DNA of 64,000 bases from CATQHL01 sp965242895 (GCA_965242895.1 OZ251507.1:1302001-1366000); one strand, 5' to 3'. Positions 1-8,831 are shown, counted from the stretch's first letter. The notes: generated by a model from the letters alone, not told the origin. Numbers and translations: made by a program.

Positions 1-565
1 GATGCATCGATACATAGAACACCTCTGAGCACGAGTAAAAGATGTCCTGAGTGCCGTTGCCGTGATGAGCGTCGTAGTCCACAATCAGCACCTTCTCACC
101 CATCGACCTCAGCCGAGCGGCGGCGACCGCTACGTTGTTGAACAAACAAAAACCCATGGATCGAACTGCAGTAGCGTGATGTCCGGGCGGGCGCACCGCA
201 CAGAAAGCAGTTGTGGCGCCCTGCGTGGAACCCGACGAAAGTACATCGACGGCCACAAGACCGGCGCCAGCCGCCAGGCGAGCCGCCCCCAGCGAACCGG
301 GGCTCACGTAGGTGTCGGCGTCGAGGGCGAAGGAATTTCCTGAAGAAAGGCGAAGTCCCTCCAGAGCGGCGAGCATTTCTTCATCATGGACGGCAAACAG
401 GGCTTCGTCCTCTGCAGGTGTCGGCGCATGAAGAATGAGGGCGTCCGTCAAACCGTTCATTCGAAGGCCGTTCACCACAGCGCTTAGCCGTCGCGGAACC
501 TCAGGATGGAAAGAACCTGGGTTGTGCTCAAGGAACCGTTCGTCTGCCAGGAACAAAACGGACAT
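1..565 (-). CDS. Histone deacetylase / AcuC-family deacetylase (3' end cut by window edge)
   Basis: The first 188 codons of a zinc-dependent deacetylase of the arginase/HDAC fold, starting at the ATG complementary to 563-565 and running off the left edge. Visible family motifs are RPPGHHA near residue 125, MGFCLFNN near 137 and VDYDAHHGNGT near 162. In known members the D-x-H of the last motif gives two zinc ligands and the paired His of the first and last motifs are catalytic. Bacterial relatives deacylate proteins (AcuC on acetyl-CoA synthetase) or polyamines; which applies here cannot be told from this part. It is divergent from degV across 80 bp. Confidence 0.92.
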   Translation of the reverse strand, partial: MSVLFLADERFLEHNPGSFHPEVPRRLSAVVNGLRMNGLTDALILHAPTPAEDEALFAVHDEEMLAALEGLRLSSGNSFALDADTYVSPGSLGAARLAAGAGLVAVDVLSSGSTQGATTAFCAVRPPGHHATAVRSMGFCLFNNVAVAAARLRSMGEKVLIVDYDAHHGNGTQDIFYSCSEVFYVSMH

Positions 566-645
566 GATGCGATCCTACTTAAGCGTTATGTTTATATGAA
601 ACAAGCCTTCACTCAACAGCGTTGACTTAACCACTAGGAGGTGTT

Positions 646-1494
646 ATGACTGGCGTACGCATAGTTACCGACAGCACTTGTGACTTGCCGGACGATTTGC
701 TCAATGAGTTGGGCATCACGATGGTGCCGCTAACCGTCATCATTGACGGCGAAGAATTCATCGACCGAAAAGAGCTCTCATCCGAGGATTTCTACCGGAT
801 GATGGGCAGCAGCAACAAACTGCCCACCACCGCTGCGCCGGGGGAAGGCCCATTCGTAACGGCTTTCCACAAACTCGCAGAGGAAGGCGCCGACGGAGTG
901 CTCTGTGTGAACCTCTCTTACGCGCTTTCCGCTACTGGGCAAGCGGCCGTAAAAGCAGCAGAGACAGTAAAAGACAAAATAGAGGTGCGCTGCGTCGACA
1001 GCCGTTCCCTGACCGGCGGACTAGGCAGCCTCGCCATCAACGCCGCGAAAGCTTCAGCCGAAGGGGCTTCGCTCGAAGAACTAGTCGAACTAGCCGAGAC
1101 TCAGGCGCGGCGCACTCGACTCTTTGGCGCCCTCAACACCCTAGAGAACCTGAAGCGAAGTGGAAGGGTCAGCGGAGCCAAGGCGATGTTCGGGAACATC
1201 CTGGCCATCAAGCCCATTGTCGACGCGAGCACCGGCGAAGTGCTCGAAGCTGCAAAACCTAGAACACGGCGGCGGGCGTTCGAATGGCTGCGCGACCGCC
1301 TGCTGAGGGACCAACCCATCTCAGACCTCTACCTAGGACACGGCGGCGCGAGCGACTTCGACCTCCTTCTTGAGATCTTGGGAAGCGCCATGGACATTTC
1401 GGGAGCACGGCGCGGCGACATCGGTCCTGTAATCGGAACCCACGCCGGGCCAGGCATCGTAGGGATTACATACACAACAGACACGCCTATTTAA
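646..1494 (+). CDS. DegV family fatty-acid-binding protein
   Basis: A 282-residue DegV-family protein, the usual family length. The N-terminus carries the family signature (VRIVTDSTCDLP), followed by PLTV and the TTAAP stretch near residue 62 that contributes to the lipid pocket. DegV/FakB proteins bind a fatty acid and, in Firmicutes, present it to the kinase FakA; no fakA is in this window, so the partner is unknown. The ATG follows AGGAGGT at a good distance, so the start is secure. It is the first gene of a co-directional series that continues with the pseudokinase 42 bp downstream. Confidence 0.93.
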   Translation: MTGVRIVTDSTCDLPDDLLNELGITMVPLTVIIDGEEFIDRKELSSEDFYRMMGSSNKLPTTAAPGEGPFVTAFHKLAEEGADGVLCVNLSYALSATGQAAVKAAETVKDKIEVRCVDSRSLTGGLGSLAINAAKASAEGASLEELVELAETQARRTRLFGALNTLENLKRSGRVSGAKAMFGNILAIKPIVDASTGEVLEAAKPRTRRRAFEWLRDRLLRDQPISDLYLGHGGASDFDLLLEILGSAMDISGARRGDIGPVIGTHAGPGIVGITYTTDTPI

Positions 1495-1536
1495 ATCCAA
1501 CGCCTTCCGAAAGGCGACGAAGGAACAATTTCGGCG

Positions 1537-3084
1537 ATGTATCCGGGACGCCTGCTCAAGGAGCGCTACCAACTGAACGAACTCGTGGAGTCGGACATCG
1601 GATCCGACACCTGGGTAGCCCGCGACGAAGTACTCGACCGGGAGGTCTTCGTCAAACTGCTGAGGCTTGAAGTCGCCGCCAGTGCAGAAGGTCAAAAGCG
1701 TTTCAGCCGAGAAATGGCCAAGATGGCGAACCTCAGCCACCCCAACGTCATGGCCACCTACGACACGATCCAGGATTACGCGGCGACAGGAGCCGTACGC
1801 GAGAAAGTTCGCGGTAAACAACTCACCCACTTTCTACAGCCTCGAGGGGCTTTGCCGCCCGCCGAGATCATCGGCACGGCCATCCAGGTAATAGACGCCC
1901 TGGCTGCAGCTAACGAACACGGGATATTTCACCAGAATCTGCGACCCGAAAGCGTCTGGATATGCGTCGACAGGGTGGTCAAAGTGACCGACTACGGGAG
2001 CGTCTGGAGGTTGGGGTCGAGTGGCACGGTGCTGCCTGGGGTCTATTCCGACCCTAGGTTGCCGCCAGAGGCGGAAGCCGACGAACCAGCGGAGGTCTAT
2101 GCACTTGGGAAGCTGCTGTCGGCTTGCTTAGACGCAACTAGACGTGATTCGGTTCTCCTCGGACTCAGCACGGAAGAAACCAGGATGCCGGACAGCTTCC
2201 TAGTTTTCCTTACCGCCGCTTGTTCAGAAGAACGCGCCCAACGTCCCAACCTAGAACAAGCCAAGACAGCGCTTCTCGACGTAAAAAAGCAGCTAGAGGC
2301 AAAAGGTAAGGCGCCTGTCAACGAATCCAAGCCGCAGGCGCTTCGGACAGTCTCCCCAAGCCGACCCTCTCCGGAGGAATGGCAGCGCAAGCGCAGTCGG
2401 GTGCGCTGGTGGCTGATCGGTCTAGGAATAGTAGCACTAGCTTCCGGTGTCGTAGTTTCCGTCCTTGGTTCAGACAACAACCTCTCCGGAGCAGACACTC
2501 GCAACCCTGACACTTCTGAATCAACTGCGATCACAAACGCAAGTTCAACCACCGAGCGGGCAAAAGACGACACGAGCGTCGGGACTAGCGGCAGCGAGGA
2601 GGAAGCGGATGGCTCAGAAGAAGAAACGAACGGACAAGAGGAACTCATAAGCGTCGTCTACGCCACCACATTTGAGAGGAATGCGCCCAGCGAAAAGCTT
2701 GGAAGCGATCCAGGAGCGGTCAGCGACGGCGTGTGGGATACTTATTGGGAGACGCCAGGTGTCATTGCCGGTAATCTCACAGTAGGGGGCGTCGGAGTGG
2801 TGTTGAAATTCAATCAGGACATCCCACTATGGGAAGTGATAGTGCAATCCTCCACCCCTGGATGGTCTGCCGAAATTTATGCCGCCGAAGCGGCTTTTCC
2901 CGAACGTTCCGACTGGGGCAATGTCGTTGATGGCCGCAGTATCGAGAACGAAACGACGACTTTCAAAATGGGCGGCACCAAAGCCAACTCCATACTTCTT
3001 TGGATTAACGAGCCGGCAGCCGCACTAACCAACCAAATTCGCATCAACGAAATAACATTAGTCCCCGTCGAAGAACAGTCCTAG
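1537..3084 (+). CDS. MviN/Rv3910-type pseudokinase with one membrane span and extracellular beta-sandwich
   Basis: 515 residues in three parts. Residues 10-255 form a serine/threonine kinase fold, 291-311 a membrane segment after RKRSRVR, and 372-515 an extracellular region resembling discoidin/carbohydrate-binding modules, joined by an acidic Ser/Thr-rich linker. The kinase is degenerate: there is no glycine-rich loop, the VAIK lysine survives (K40), HRD has become H-Q-N (132-134) so the catalytic Asp is lost, and DFG is DYG (152-154). In mycobacteria this architecture is the C-terminal half of MviN/MurJ (Rv3910), whose pseudokinase binds FhaA. Here it is a separate gene without a MurJ part. 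Position upstream of trxBA and the cwlM-like gene fits a peptidoglycan-regulation role (inference). Confidence 0.82.
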   Translation: MYPGRLLKERYQLNELVESDIGSDTWVARDEVLDREVFVKLLRLEVAASAEGQKRFSREMAKMANLSHPNVMATYDTIQDYAATGAVREKVRGKQLTHFLQPRGALPPAEIIGTAIQVIDALAAANEHGIFHQNLRPESVWICVDRVVKVTDYGSVWRLGSSGTVLPGVYSDPRLPPEAEADEPAEVYALGKLLSACLDATRRDSVLLGLSTEETRMPDSFLVFLTAACSEERAQRPNLEQAKTALLDVKKQLEAKGKAPVNESKPQALRTVSPSRPSPEEWQRKRSRVRWWLIGLGIVALASGVVVSVLGSDNNLSGADTRNPDTSESTAITNASSTTERAKDDTSVGTSGSEEEADGSEEETNGQEELISVVYATTFERNAPSEKLGSDPGAVSDGVWDTYWETPGVIAGNLTVGGVGVVLKFNQDIPLWEVIVQSSTPGWSAEIYAAEAAFPERSDWGNVVDGRSIENETTTFKMGGTKANSILLWINEPAAALTNQIRINEITLVPVEEQS

Positions 3085-3127
3085 TAGTAAGTTCAATTAT
3101 CACATTTTTTATTTAAAGGCTAAAAAT

Positions 3128-3940
3128 ATGATCGGCATAATATTTTTAATCGGTTTGTACCTTACCATATCCGGTGCTCTTACTGGCCAAATTTGGTCCC
3201 TGGTAATTGGCATTCCTATACTTAGTTTTTTTGTACTTTCCGTTCTGCTAGGAGTTTCGCATGTGATCAGAGTGCGCAAACTTATGCGCTCGATGATCGA
3301 ACAAATACAAGCAGAAAGCGAAATTCTATATTGGACTGCAGCGGCTGTACTCAAGAATATCGCTGAGGCTCATGGATCAGGAAGACAAGAATTGATACGC
3401 GCTCGTGAACATCTGATTAGTCTTTCCAATGGTGAACTATCACAGGCAGAAGCAGATAGCTTGCTTCGAGAAGTCTCAGGCAAAGATCTCCAGTTTATAT
3501 TTGACCCAAGCTCTGAAAGAGTCTTCGTCTTCGAAACGTCTAGTAAACAAAATACAGCCGCAAGTTTGAACGAAGAGCAGCGCTACGTTTTACTCCGTCT
3601 AGCCATAGACGTTGCAGCAGTCGACGGAAAAGTCAGTACCAATGAACGAAGTCGCCTTGAAAACTTGGCAGACCAGCTATCAGTGCCTCACTATGTTCTC
3701 AACTCGTTACTTGATTCACTGTTCGGAGAACCAGAAATCAAAGTAAAGGAGAAGCTTGAAAAAGCGTATGAAACTCTAGGTGTCAAACCAGGAGCCTCGG
3801 TCGGGGAAATAAGAACAGCCCGCAACAACCTGATGCTGAAACATCACCCCGACAAAGCAAACAGGAAAAGTAAAGAGGCTGCCCACAGCAAAGCCTCTCA
3901 GATCAACGCTGCATACGACCTACTGATAGGCAGGAAATAA
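3128..3940 (+). CDS. DjlA-like membrane protein with TerB and C-terminal J domain
   Basis: 270 residues. Two hydrophobic segments (about 3-20 and 25-45) are followed by a helical region, a TerB-like stretch near 165-190 (AAVDGKVSTNERSRL) and a J domain from about 208, with the obligatory HPD at 238-240 (LKHHPDKA). This is the order of DjlA, the membrane-anchored DnaK co-chaperone, though the TerB part is short. The gene and its flanks (3085-3960) are clearly richer in A and T than the neighbours, suggesting a later insertion into the pseudokinase-trxB interval. A J domain needs a DnaK partner, which must lie outside this window. Confidence 0.75.
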   Translation: MIGIIFLIGLYLTISGALTGQIWSLVIGIPILSFFVLSVLLGVSHVIRVRKLMRSMIEQIQAESEILYWTAAAVLKNIAEAHGSGRQELIRAREHLISLSNGELSQAEADSLLREVSGKDLQFIFDPSSERVFVFETSSKQNTAASLNEEQRYVLLRLAIDVAAVDGKVSTNERSRLENLADQLSVPHYVLNSLLDSLFGEPEIKVKEKLEKAYETLGVKPGASVGEIRTARNNLMLKHHPDKANRKSKEAAHSKASQINAAYDLLIGRK

Positions 3941-4051
3941 CCGCAGCCAATGCCTTTGCCCTGCTTCGAGACGACTCCCCTATGTAGTCCTCGTCTTTCA
4001 ATCCCACCGCGGCTTCCTGACTTAGCAATGGCGGTAAACTAAACGTCAACC

Positions 4052-4384
4052 ATGGAAGATTGGAAAAAGCAAGCAGTACCAGGTCTGCCGGAGGACTGGC
4101 CAGAGCGCACCGCCGCACGCGTCAGCCGCATACTGAGCAAAATCCGAAAGACAGCGGATCGTCCTACGGCCAACGTTGCTCGCCGCTTGGTCTATGGATC
4201 GATTGCCACCGTGGCAGCTCTAGCCACTCTAATTTTGCTGATAATCAGCGGAGTTCGGCTGATTGACGCCTATCTGCCAGCCGAAGTCTGGGCTGCCTAT
4301 ACAATTCTTGGCGGTTTCTTCACCGCTCTAGGTCTCTGGATCTGGAGCAAACGGCCGGCGCGAGCCGCCTCTGACCAGGAATGA
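4052..4384 (+). CDS. Small two-span membrane protein, unknown function
   Basis: 110 residues. A charged N-terminal region of about 45 residues is followed by two hydrophobic segments (about 48-70 and 80-97) and a short basic tail. I recognise no domain. A plausible ATG lies at 4052. It sits 42 bp upstream of trxB in the same direction, in the slot where actinobacterial origin regions often carry small membrane or anti-sigma-like proteins. The stretch 3941-4051 before it holds no gene I can support. Confidence 0.6.
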   Translation: MEDWKKQAVPGLPEDWPERTAARVSRILSKIRKTADRPTANVARRLVYGSIATVAALATLILLIISGVRLIDAYLPAEVWAAYTILGGFFTALGLWIWSKRPARAASDQE

Positions 4385-4426
4385 ACTCGAAGAGTAATCT
4401 CCGAGCCAGATGACCATCCTCGCTGA

Positions 4427-5431
4427 ATGAGCACGCCCAAGCGGGAAGTCGCCATACTCGGGGCAGGGCCTGCAGGACTGACCGCCGCCATTTATTGCGC
4501 AAGAGCCGATCTAGCGCCGCTGGTCTTCGAAAGCGAACCCTCCTCCACCAGCGACCAGCCAGGAGGCCAACTTATGTTGACCACCGACGTGGAGAACTAC
4601 CCGGGATTCCCCGAAGGCGTACTGGGACCCAATCTGATGATGGACTTTCGCGCCCAGGCCGAGCGGTTCGGCTCAGAGATACGAACTGAAAAAATTACAA
4701 AGGTGGAATTTGGCGGCCACCCGTTCAAACTTTGGGTAGGCAAAAACAATCTCGACGACAATAACGATCCGGATTGGCTAGCCAATACTGTCATAATCTC
4801 CACCGGCGCCCAATCGCTGATGCTCGGATTGCCGGAGGAAGACCGCCTCATCGGCCGCGGTCTTTCGACCTGCGCCACCTGCGACGGGTTTTTCTTCAGA
4901 GACCAGGAGATCGCCGTCGTAGGAGGCGGCGACTCCGCCATGGAAGAAGCCCTCTTCCTCACTAAGTTCGCATCCAAAGTGACCATCATCCACAGGCGAG
5001 ACCAACTTCGAGCTTCCAAGATCATGCAAGAACGCGCCTTCGCATCGGATCGCATCGAGTTTCTCTGGAATCATGTCGTCGTCTCCATCAAGGGAGACGA
5101 TCGAGTGGAGGGCGTGCGAGTTTCCAATACGAAAACCGGCCTAGAGCATGACCTTCCCCTAGGCGGCTTGTTCATAGCCATCGGCCACCGGCCAAACACC
5201 GACTTGTTCAAAGGCCAACTAAAGATGAAGGACAACGGCTATCTCCTAACCCAGCCTGGCTCGACTCGAACCAACGTGGCGGGGGTCTTCGCCTGCGGAG
5301 ACGTTCAAGATGACACATATCGGCAAGCCGTCACCGCAGCCGGCAGCGGCTGCATGGCCGCCATCGACGCCGAGCGCTGGCTGGAAACCCGAAACGACCA
5401 CAACAACGCGCCGCCCGCGACTAGCGTTTAA
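4427..5431 (+). CDS. trxB: Thioredoxin reductase (NADPH)
   Basis: A 334-residue flavoprotein that reduces thioredoxin with NADPH. The FAD-binding motif GAGPAGLTAA is at 12-21, the redox-active CATC at 149-152, the NADPH-binding GGGDSAMEEA further on, and the C-terminal FAD motif VFACGDVQD near 288. The length is typical (310-335). A loop near residues 104-120 (KNNLDDNNDPDW) is a little longer than in common homologues. It lies 32 bp upstream of trxA in the same direction, the standard actinobacterial trxBA arrangement next to oriC. Confidence 0.97.
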   Translation: MSTPKREVAILGAGPAGLTAAIYCARADLAPLVFESEPSSTSDQPGGQLMLTTDVENYPGFPEGVLGPNLMMDFRAQAERFGSEIRTEKITKVEFGGHPFKLWVGKNNLDDNNDPDWLANTVIISTGAQSLMLGLPEEDRLIGRGLSTCATCDGFFFRDQEIAVVGGGDSAMEEALFLTKFASKVTIIHRRDQLRASKIMQERAFASDRIEFLWNHVVVSIKGDDRVEGVRVSNTKTGLEHDLPLGGLFIAIGHRPNTDLFKGQLKMKDNGYLLTQPGSTRTNVAGVFACGDVQDDTYRQAVTAAGSGCMAAIDAERWLETRNDHNNAPPATSV

Positions 5432-5463
5432 CAGCGACAAGTCCAAATAAACAAGGAGAACCA

Positions 5464-5790
5464 ATGGCAAACGGAATCATCACCCTAGATTCGGCAACGT
5501 TCGCTGAAAAAATTGCCGCTTCGGAGGTGCCTATTTTGGTGGACTTCTGGGCGGAATGGTGCGGTCCATGCAAGATGATCGCCCCGATACTCGATGAAAT
5601 CGCCAGCGAGCACGGGGGCAAGATCACCATTTCAAAGCTCAACGTAGACAACGACCCCGACATAGCACGTGAGCACCAAGTCATGAGCATTCCCACTCTG
5701 CTTGTCTTCAAAGACGGCGAGGTTGCAAAGCGCATCGTCGGTGCCAAAAGCAAAGCCGCCCTACTCGCTGACCTGTCCGAGTTTCTTTAA
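5464..5790 (+). CDS. trxA: Thioredoxin
   Basis: A classic 108-residue cytoplasmic thioredoxin. The active site WCGPC has its cysteines at 33 and 36, the cis-proline motif is SIPTL, and the fold is otherwise standard. The start ATG follows AAGGAG at about 7 bases. It works with the adjacent TrxB as the general disulfide reductase. Its stop codon is followed after 16 bases by the unusual start of the CwlM-like gene, so the three genes probably share a transcript. Confidence 0.98.
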   Translation: MANGIITLDSATFAEKIAASEVPILVDFWAEWCGPCKMIAPILDEIASEHGGKITISKLNVDNDPDIAREHQVMSIPTLLVFKDGEVAKRIVGAKSKAALLADLSEFL

Positions 5791-5793
5791 ACA

Positions 5794-5799
5794 GAGGAG
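5794..5799 (+). promoter_or_regulatory. Shine-Dalgarno before an ATA codon (cwlM-like start)
   Basis: GAGGAG lies 7 bases before an ATA codon at 5807. That codon is the only position at which the N-terminus of the next protein matches its domain family, and no ATG, GTG or TTG is in frame within usable distance. The site therefore decides the proposed non-standard start. Confidence 0.6.
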
Positions 5800-5806
5800 A
5801 AATTTC

Positions 5807-6778
5807 ATAGCCGATGAGGCGGTACGGATAGCTCTAGGCGCCCGCGGGGCGGTTGTAAGGGAACTGCATCGTCGGCTCGCCGAGAGCGGAGATACGGGCG
5901 TGTCTACAACTTCTGAACGTTTCACCAACTCCACGGCCGAAGCCGTTCGGCGCTTTCAACAAAATCACGGACTGGAACCAGACAGCGTCTGCGGACAAGC
6001 CACCTGGACGGCGCTGGTGGAAGCGGGCTACCGACTAGGCGACCGCCTTTTGTATCTGAGGTCGCCCTACCAACGAGGCGAAGATGTGTTCGATCTGCAG
6101 CGTCAACTGGGCTCTCTCGGATTTCATGAAGGCAGAGTCGACGGGATATTGGGACCCGAAACATCTGTCGCTATCCAACGGTTTCAGCAAAATGTGGGAC
6201 TCAACAGCGACGGAATTTGCGGTCCCGATACTGTGGAAGTGTTGTCCCGAATCAAACCTGGCGGCAACCACAGTATGGGCATGTTGTTGGAACGAGAAAG
6301 ACTAAGAGCGGGACCTAGCAGTCTTTCCGAAGCAAGGCTTGCGATCTGCGGGGGGTTCTGGACATCGCTTTTGAACGCCACCGCCCGTACTTTGAGACGT
6401 CGAGGGGCGGCTGTCATCCTGCTAAACGAAACAGATGGCTCTAAGCTGGCAGCAGGTGCCAATGATTTCGGGGCGGATGTCTGCCTAAGCCTGCAATTAA
6501 ATGAAGACTCCTACAGTGAGTTGACCTACTTCTCTACTTTAGGCTTCGAATCAGAAGGGGGAAAGCAGCTGGCGGAACTTCTTCAGTCGGCGCTCGAAAA
6601 AGTCTTGGAAGACCAAGCGATACAAATAGTAGGAATGCGAAGTCCCCTGCTCAGGGAGAGTCGAATGCCAGCTGTGGAGTGCCGGCTAGGCCCAAGAAAT
6701 ACTGCTGTAGAACGACAGGGATCAATAGCGAGGGGAATTTCTGCCAGCCTGTCAGCCTGGATGAAAAAACCTTATTGA
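5807..6778 (+). CDS. CwlM-like protein: two peptidoglycan-binding domains plus inactive amidase_3 domain
   Basis: 323 residues from ATA 5807; the nearest in-frame ATG (5702) lies inside trxA and is unlikely. Two PG_binding_1 repeats (about 5-65 and 80-145) precede an N-acetylmuramoyl-alanine amidase_3-like domain. The zinc site is lost: no LDPGHGG motif, no Glu ligand motif, and SLHxN reads SLQLN, while the late PLLRESRMPAVECRLG block is kept. In mycobacteria CwlM (Rv3915), in the same place after trxA, is a cytoplasmic regulator that activates MurA rather than an amidase. No signal peptide is visible, consistent with that. Function here is inferred from architecture and synteny. Confidence 0.82.
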   Translation: MADEAVRIALGARGAVVRELHRRLAESGDTGVSTTSERFTNSTAEAVRRFQQNHGLEPDSVCGQATWTALVEAGYRLGDRLLYLRSPYQRGEDVFDLQRQLGSLGFHEGRVDGILGPETSVAIQRFQQNVGLNSDGICGPDTVEVLSRIKPGGNHSMGMLLERERLRAGPSSLSEARLAICGGFWTSLLNATARTLRRRGAAVILLNETDGSKLAAGANDFGADVCLSLQLNEDSYSELTYFSTLGFESEGGKQLAELLQSALEKVLEDQAIQIVGMRSPLLRESRMPAVECRLGPRNTAVERQGSIARGISASLSAWMKKPY

Positions 6779-6817
6779 CGATAGATATTCAATAACCTGC
6801 GGCAGTTTTTCACAAAT

Positions 6818-6826
6818 TTATACACA
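6818..6826 (+). other. DnaA-box-like 9-mer
   Basis: TTATACACA is a full match to the relaxed DnaA box TTATNCACA. It lies in the 174-bp AT-rich gap between the converging cwlM-like gene and parB. It is single, with no second strong box beside it, and about 7.3 kb from the proposed oriC. A titration or accessory site is possible; chance is also possible. Confidence 0.35.
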
Positions 6827-6952
6827 ATCTGAATTACTTCTACAGAGTTGATTCAAGAGCGCCAAGGCAAAGAAATATAGTTCTAACAGGCGATAACAGA
6901 AAATTCTAGAAGACTAAAGTCTGCCAAGTAAATACAAATATTATCTACAAAT

Positions 6953-7852
6953 TCAGGTGACGATCCGACGATAAATTCTCTCCAGATCGTCGAGGTTGGC
7001 AAAATCCACCGTGATTTTGCTCTTGCCAGATCCAAACGCCACGCTCACAGAAGTCGAAAGGTACTCAGCAAGCAGATCTTCAAGTTCGGCAATCGCGACG
7101 GGACGCCGTGAAATTGCTGAACCACTCTCCCCTTGTGCGACTGGCGACTTTCCATTATTCCGTCCATCTGTATCCCCCCCAGAGGAGGTTTTGGACTTGT
7201 CCCGAATACAGGATTCCAACTGCCTTACAGTCCAATCCTCCTTGCAGGCCTTTCGGGCTAGAGAAACTTGAGAATCGGCATCTTTTACAGCAAGCAATGC
7301 ACGAGCATGACCAGGTGAAAGTTCTCGGTTGACCAGTAGTTTTTGCACTTTGGGGACTAAGTGCAGCAACCTCAAGGAGTTGGCTATAGCCGAACGGCTG
7401 CGCCCGACCCTGTCAGCCACCTCCTGCTGAGTCAACCCGAAGTCCCCTAGACGCGAGAAGGCCAAAGCCTCCTCAATGGGATTCAAGTCATCTCTTTGGA
7501 GGTTTTCTACCAGCGCTTCTTCAAGAGATCTTTGATCAGCGGCATCACGAATCAAAGCAGGTATGGATTCCAAGCCAGCTCGTTTGGCGGCGCGCCATCG
7601 ACGCTCACCGGCAATGATCTCAAACTCCCCAACTCCGATCTGTCTAACCAGAATAGGTTGAAGCACGCCGAGTTGGGTAACCGAAGCAACCAAGCCCTCT
7701 AGTGAATCCTCATCAAATACTTCACGGGGCTGATGACTGTTCGGAACGATGCTCGAGATAGCCAACTCCCGGTACGACCCAAAATTTACTGTCCCGCTCT
7801 CGGGAATGAGCGCACTGATTCCGCGGCCGAGACCGCGTTGTGTACTTTTCAT
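6953..7852 (-). CDS. parB: Chromosome partitioning protein ParB
   Basis: A 299-residue ParB/Spo0J protein. The CTPase/N-terminal domain shows box I around LVASVTQLGVLQPILVR and box II GERRWRAAKRAG near residue 82. It is followed by a helix-turn-helix region (TQQEVADRVGRSRSAIANSLR) that reads parS and a C-terminal dimerisation segment. The ATG overlaps the parA stop by four bases (ATGA), so the two are translationally coupled. Two perfect parS sites lie about 0.9 kb upstream, beyond parA. Confidence 0.97.
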   Translation of the reverse strand: MKSTQRGLGRGISALIPESGTVNFGSYRELAISSIVPNSHQPREVFDEDSLEGLVASVTQLGVLQPILVRQIGVGEFEIIAGERRWRAAKRAGLESIPALIRDAADQRSLEEALVENLQRDDLNPIEEALAFSRLGDFGLTQQEVADRVGRSRSAIANSLRLLHLVPKVQKLLVNRELSPGHARALLAVKDADSQVSLARKACKEDWTVRQLESCIRDKSKTSSGGDTDGRNNGKSPVAQGESGSAISRRPVAIAELEDLLAEYLSTSVSVAFGSGKSKITVDFANLDDLERIYRRIVT

Positions 7853-8628
7853 CTGGCTTCAAACTCCTCCGCTAATAGACGATATGCAAGCGCCGCAGTC
7901 GACTTTGGGGCGTAAACTCTGATCGGTAACCCGTGGGAAGGTGCTTCAGCAAGCCGTACCGAGCGTGGGATCTTCACTTTAGCCACGATGTCGCCAAATT
8001 GCGTGCAGACTTCCTGCGCGACTTGTAACGACAGTTTTGTACGGCTGTCATACATCACAAGAACCATCATCGCCAATTCCAAGTCCGAATTGAGATAGCG
8101 ACGAACCTGAGCGATATGCATCTTTAACTGCATCAAACCTTCGAGAGCGTAGTACTCACACTGGATGGGTACCAGAATCTCTTTGACGGCCGTCAAGGCG
8201 TTCACCGCCAACAATCCCAATGAAGGGAGGCAGTCCACAAAAATGTAGTCGAACTCTTCCACTGCCTCACTGAGAGCAGTCTGAAGACGACGTTCTCTGT
8301 TGAAGGCAGATTGGAGCTCGATTTCCGCCCCTGCCAGATCTAAATTTGAAGGTAAAATCCACAGATTCTCATACGAAGTAGGTATGACACAATCAAGCAA
8401 AGGCTTACCGTCCACAACTACGTCATAGACTGACGAAGCGACGCTTCGTGGATCGATTCCTATTCCAGTCGTTGCGTTAGCCTGTGGATCACAATCGACT
8501 ATCAGCACCTTGTTGCCGAAGTTTGCTAGACAGTCAGCTAGGTTGATCGTAGTCGTGGTTTTCCCCACGCCACCCTTCTGATTGGCAACTGCCAACGCCC
8601 TGGCCTGGGATTTCTTTGATTTTGACAT
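7849..8628 (-). CDS. parA: Chromosome partitioning ATPase ParA
   Basis: A 259-residue ParA/Soj ATPase. The deviant Walker A KGGVGKTTTTINL with the signature lysine is near residue 17, the switch DCDPQAN near 44, and the Walker B-like FDYIFVDCLPSLG further on. I chose the ATG at 8628 because GAGGAG precedes it by nine bases; the frame is also open to an earlier ATG at 8682, which would add 18 basic residues. ParA binds nucleoid DNA and moves ParB-parS complexes of newly replicated origins. It is the upstream partner of parB. Confidence 0.96.
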   Translation of the reverse strand: MSKSKKSQARALAVANQKGGVGKTTTTINLADCLANFGNKVLIVDCDPQANATTGIGIDPRSVASSVYDVVVDGKPLLDCVIPTSYENLWILPSNLDLAGAEIELQSAFNRERRLQTALSEAVEEFDYIFVDCLPSLGLLAVNALTAVKEILVPIQCEYYALEGLMQLKMHIAQVRRYLNSDLELAMMVLVMYDSRTKLSLQVAQEVCTQFGDIVAKVKIPRSVRLAEAPSHGLPIRVYAPKSTAALAYRLLAEEFEAR

Positions 8629-8746
8629 CAATGAAGGCTCCTCGTGTCTCGCGTTTTTCCTACGAACCATTTTCCTTCGCATGGACTAGCTTGTCAATAC
8701 CCAATTTGGATTTCTCACTAGAAACCGATCAAAACAGGAAACCGAT

Positions 8747-8762
8747 TGTTTCACGTGAAACA
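8747..8762 (+). other. parS centromere site 1
   Basis: TGTTTCACGTGAAACA is a perfect copy of the bacterial parS consensus bound by ParB. The palindrome extends two bases further on each side. It lies in the parA-rsmG gap. Confidence 0.96.
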
Positions 8763-8784
8763 ATCTTGAAGTACACCCTCGGAT

Positions 8785-8800
8785 TGTTTCACGTGAAACA
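8785..8800 (+). other. parS centromere site 2
   Basis: A second perfect TGTTTCACGTGAAACA, 38 bp (centre to centre) from the first. Paired sites this close would form one ParB loading region about 5.5 kb from oriC. Confidence 0.96.
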
Positions 8801-8831
8801 TCCGACCCGCTTTACTTATATCACAACTAAG

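Noticed and set aside
5702..5806. ATG 5702 as the start of the CwlM-like protein
   Set aside because: It lies inside trxA and would add 35 residues of unrelated sequence; the domain begins at 5807 with a Shine-Dalgarno in place.
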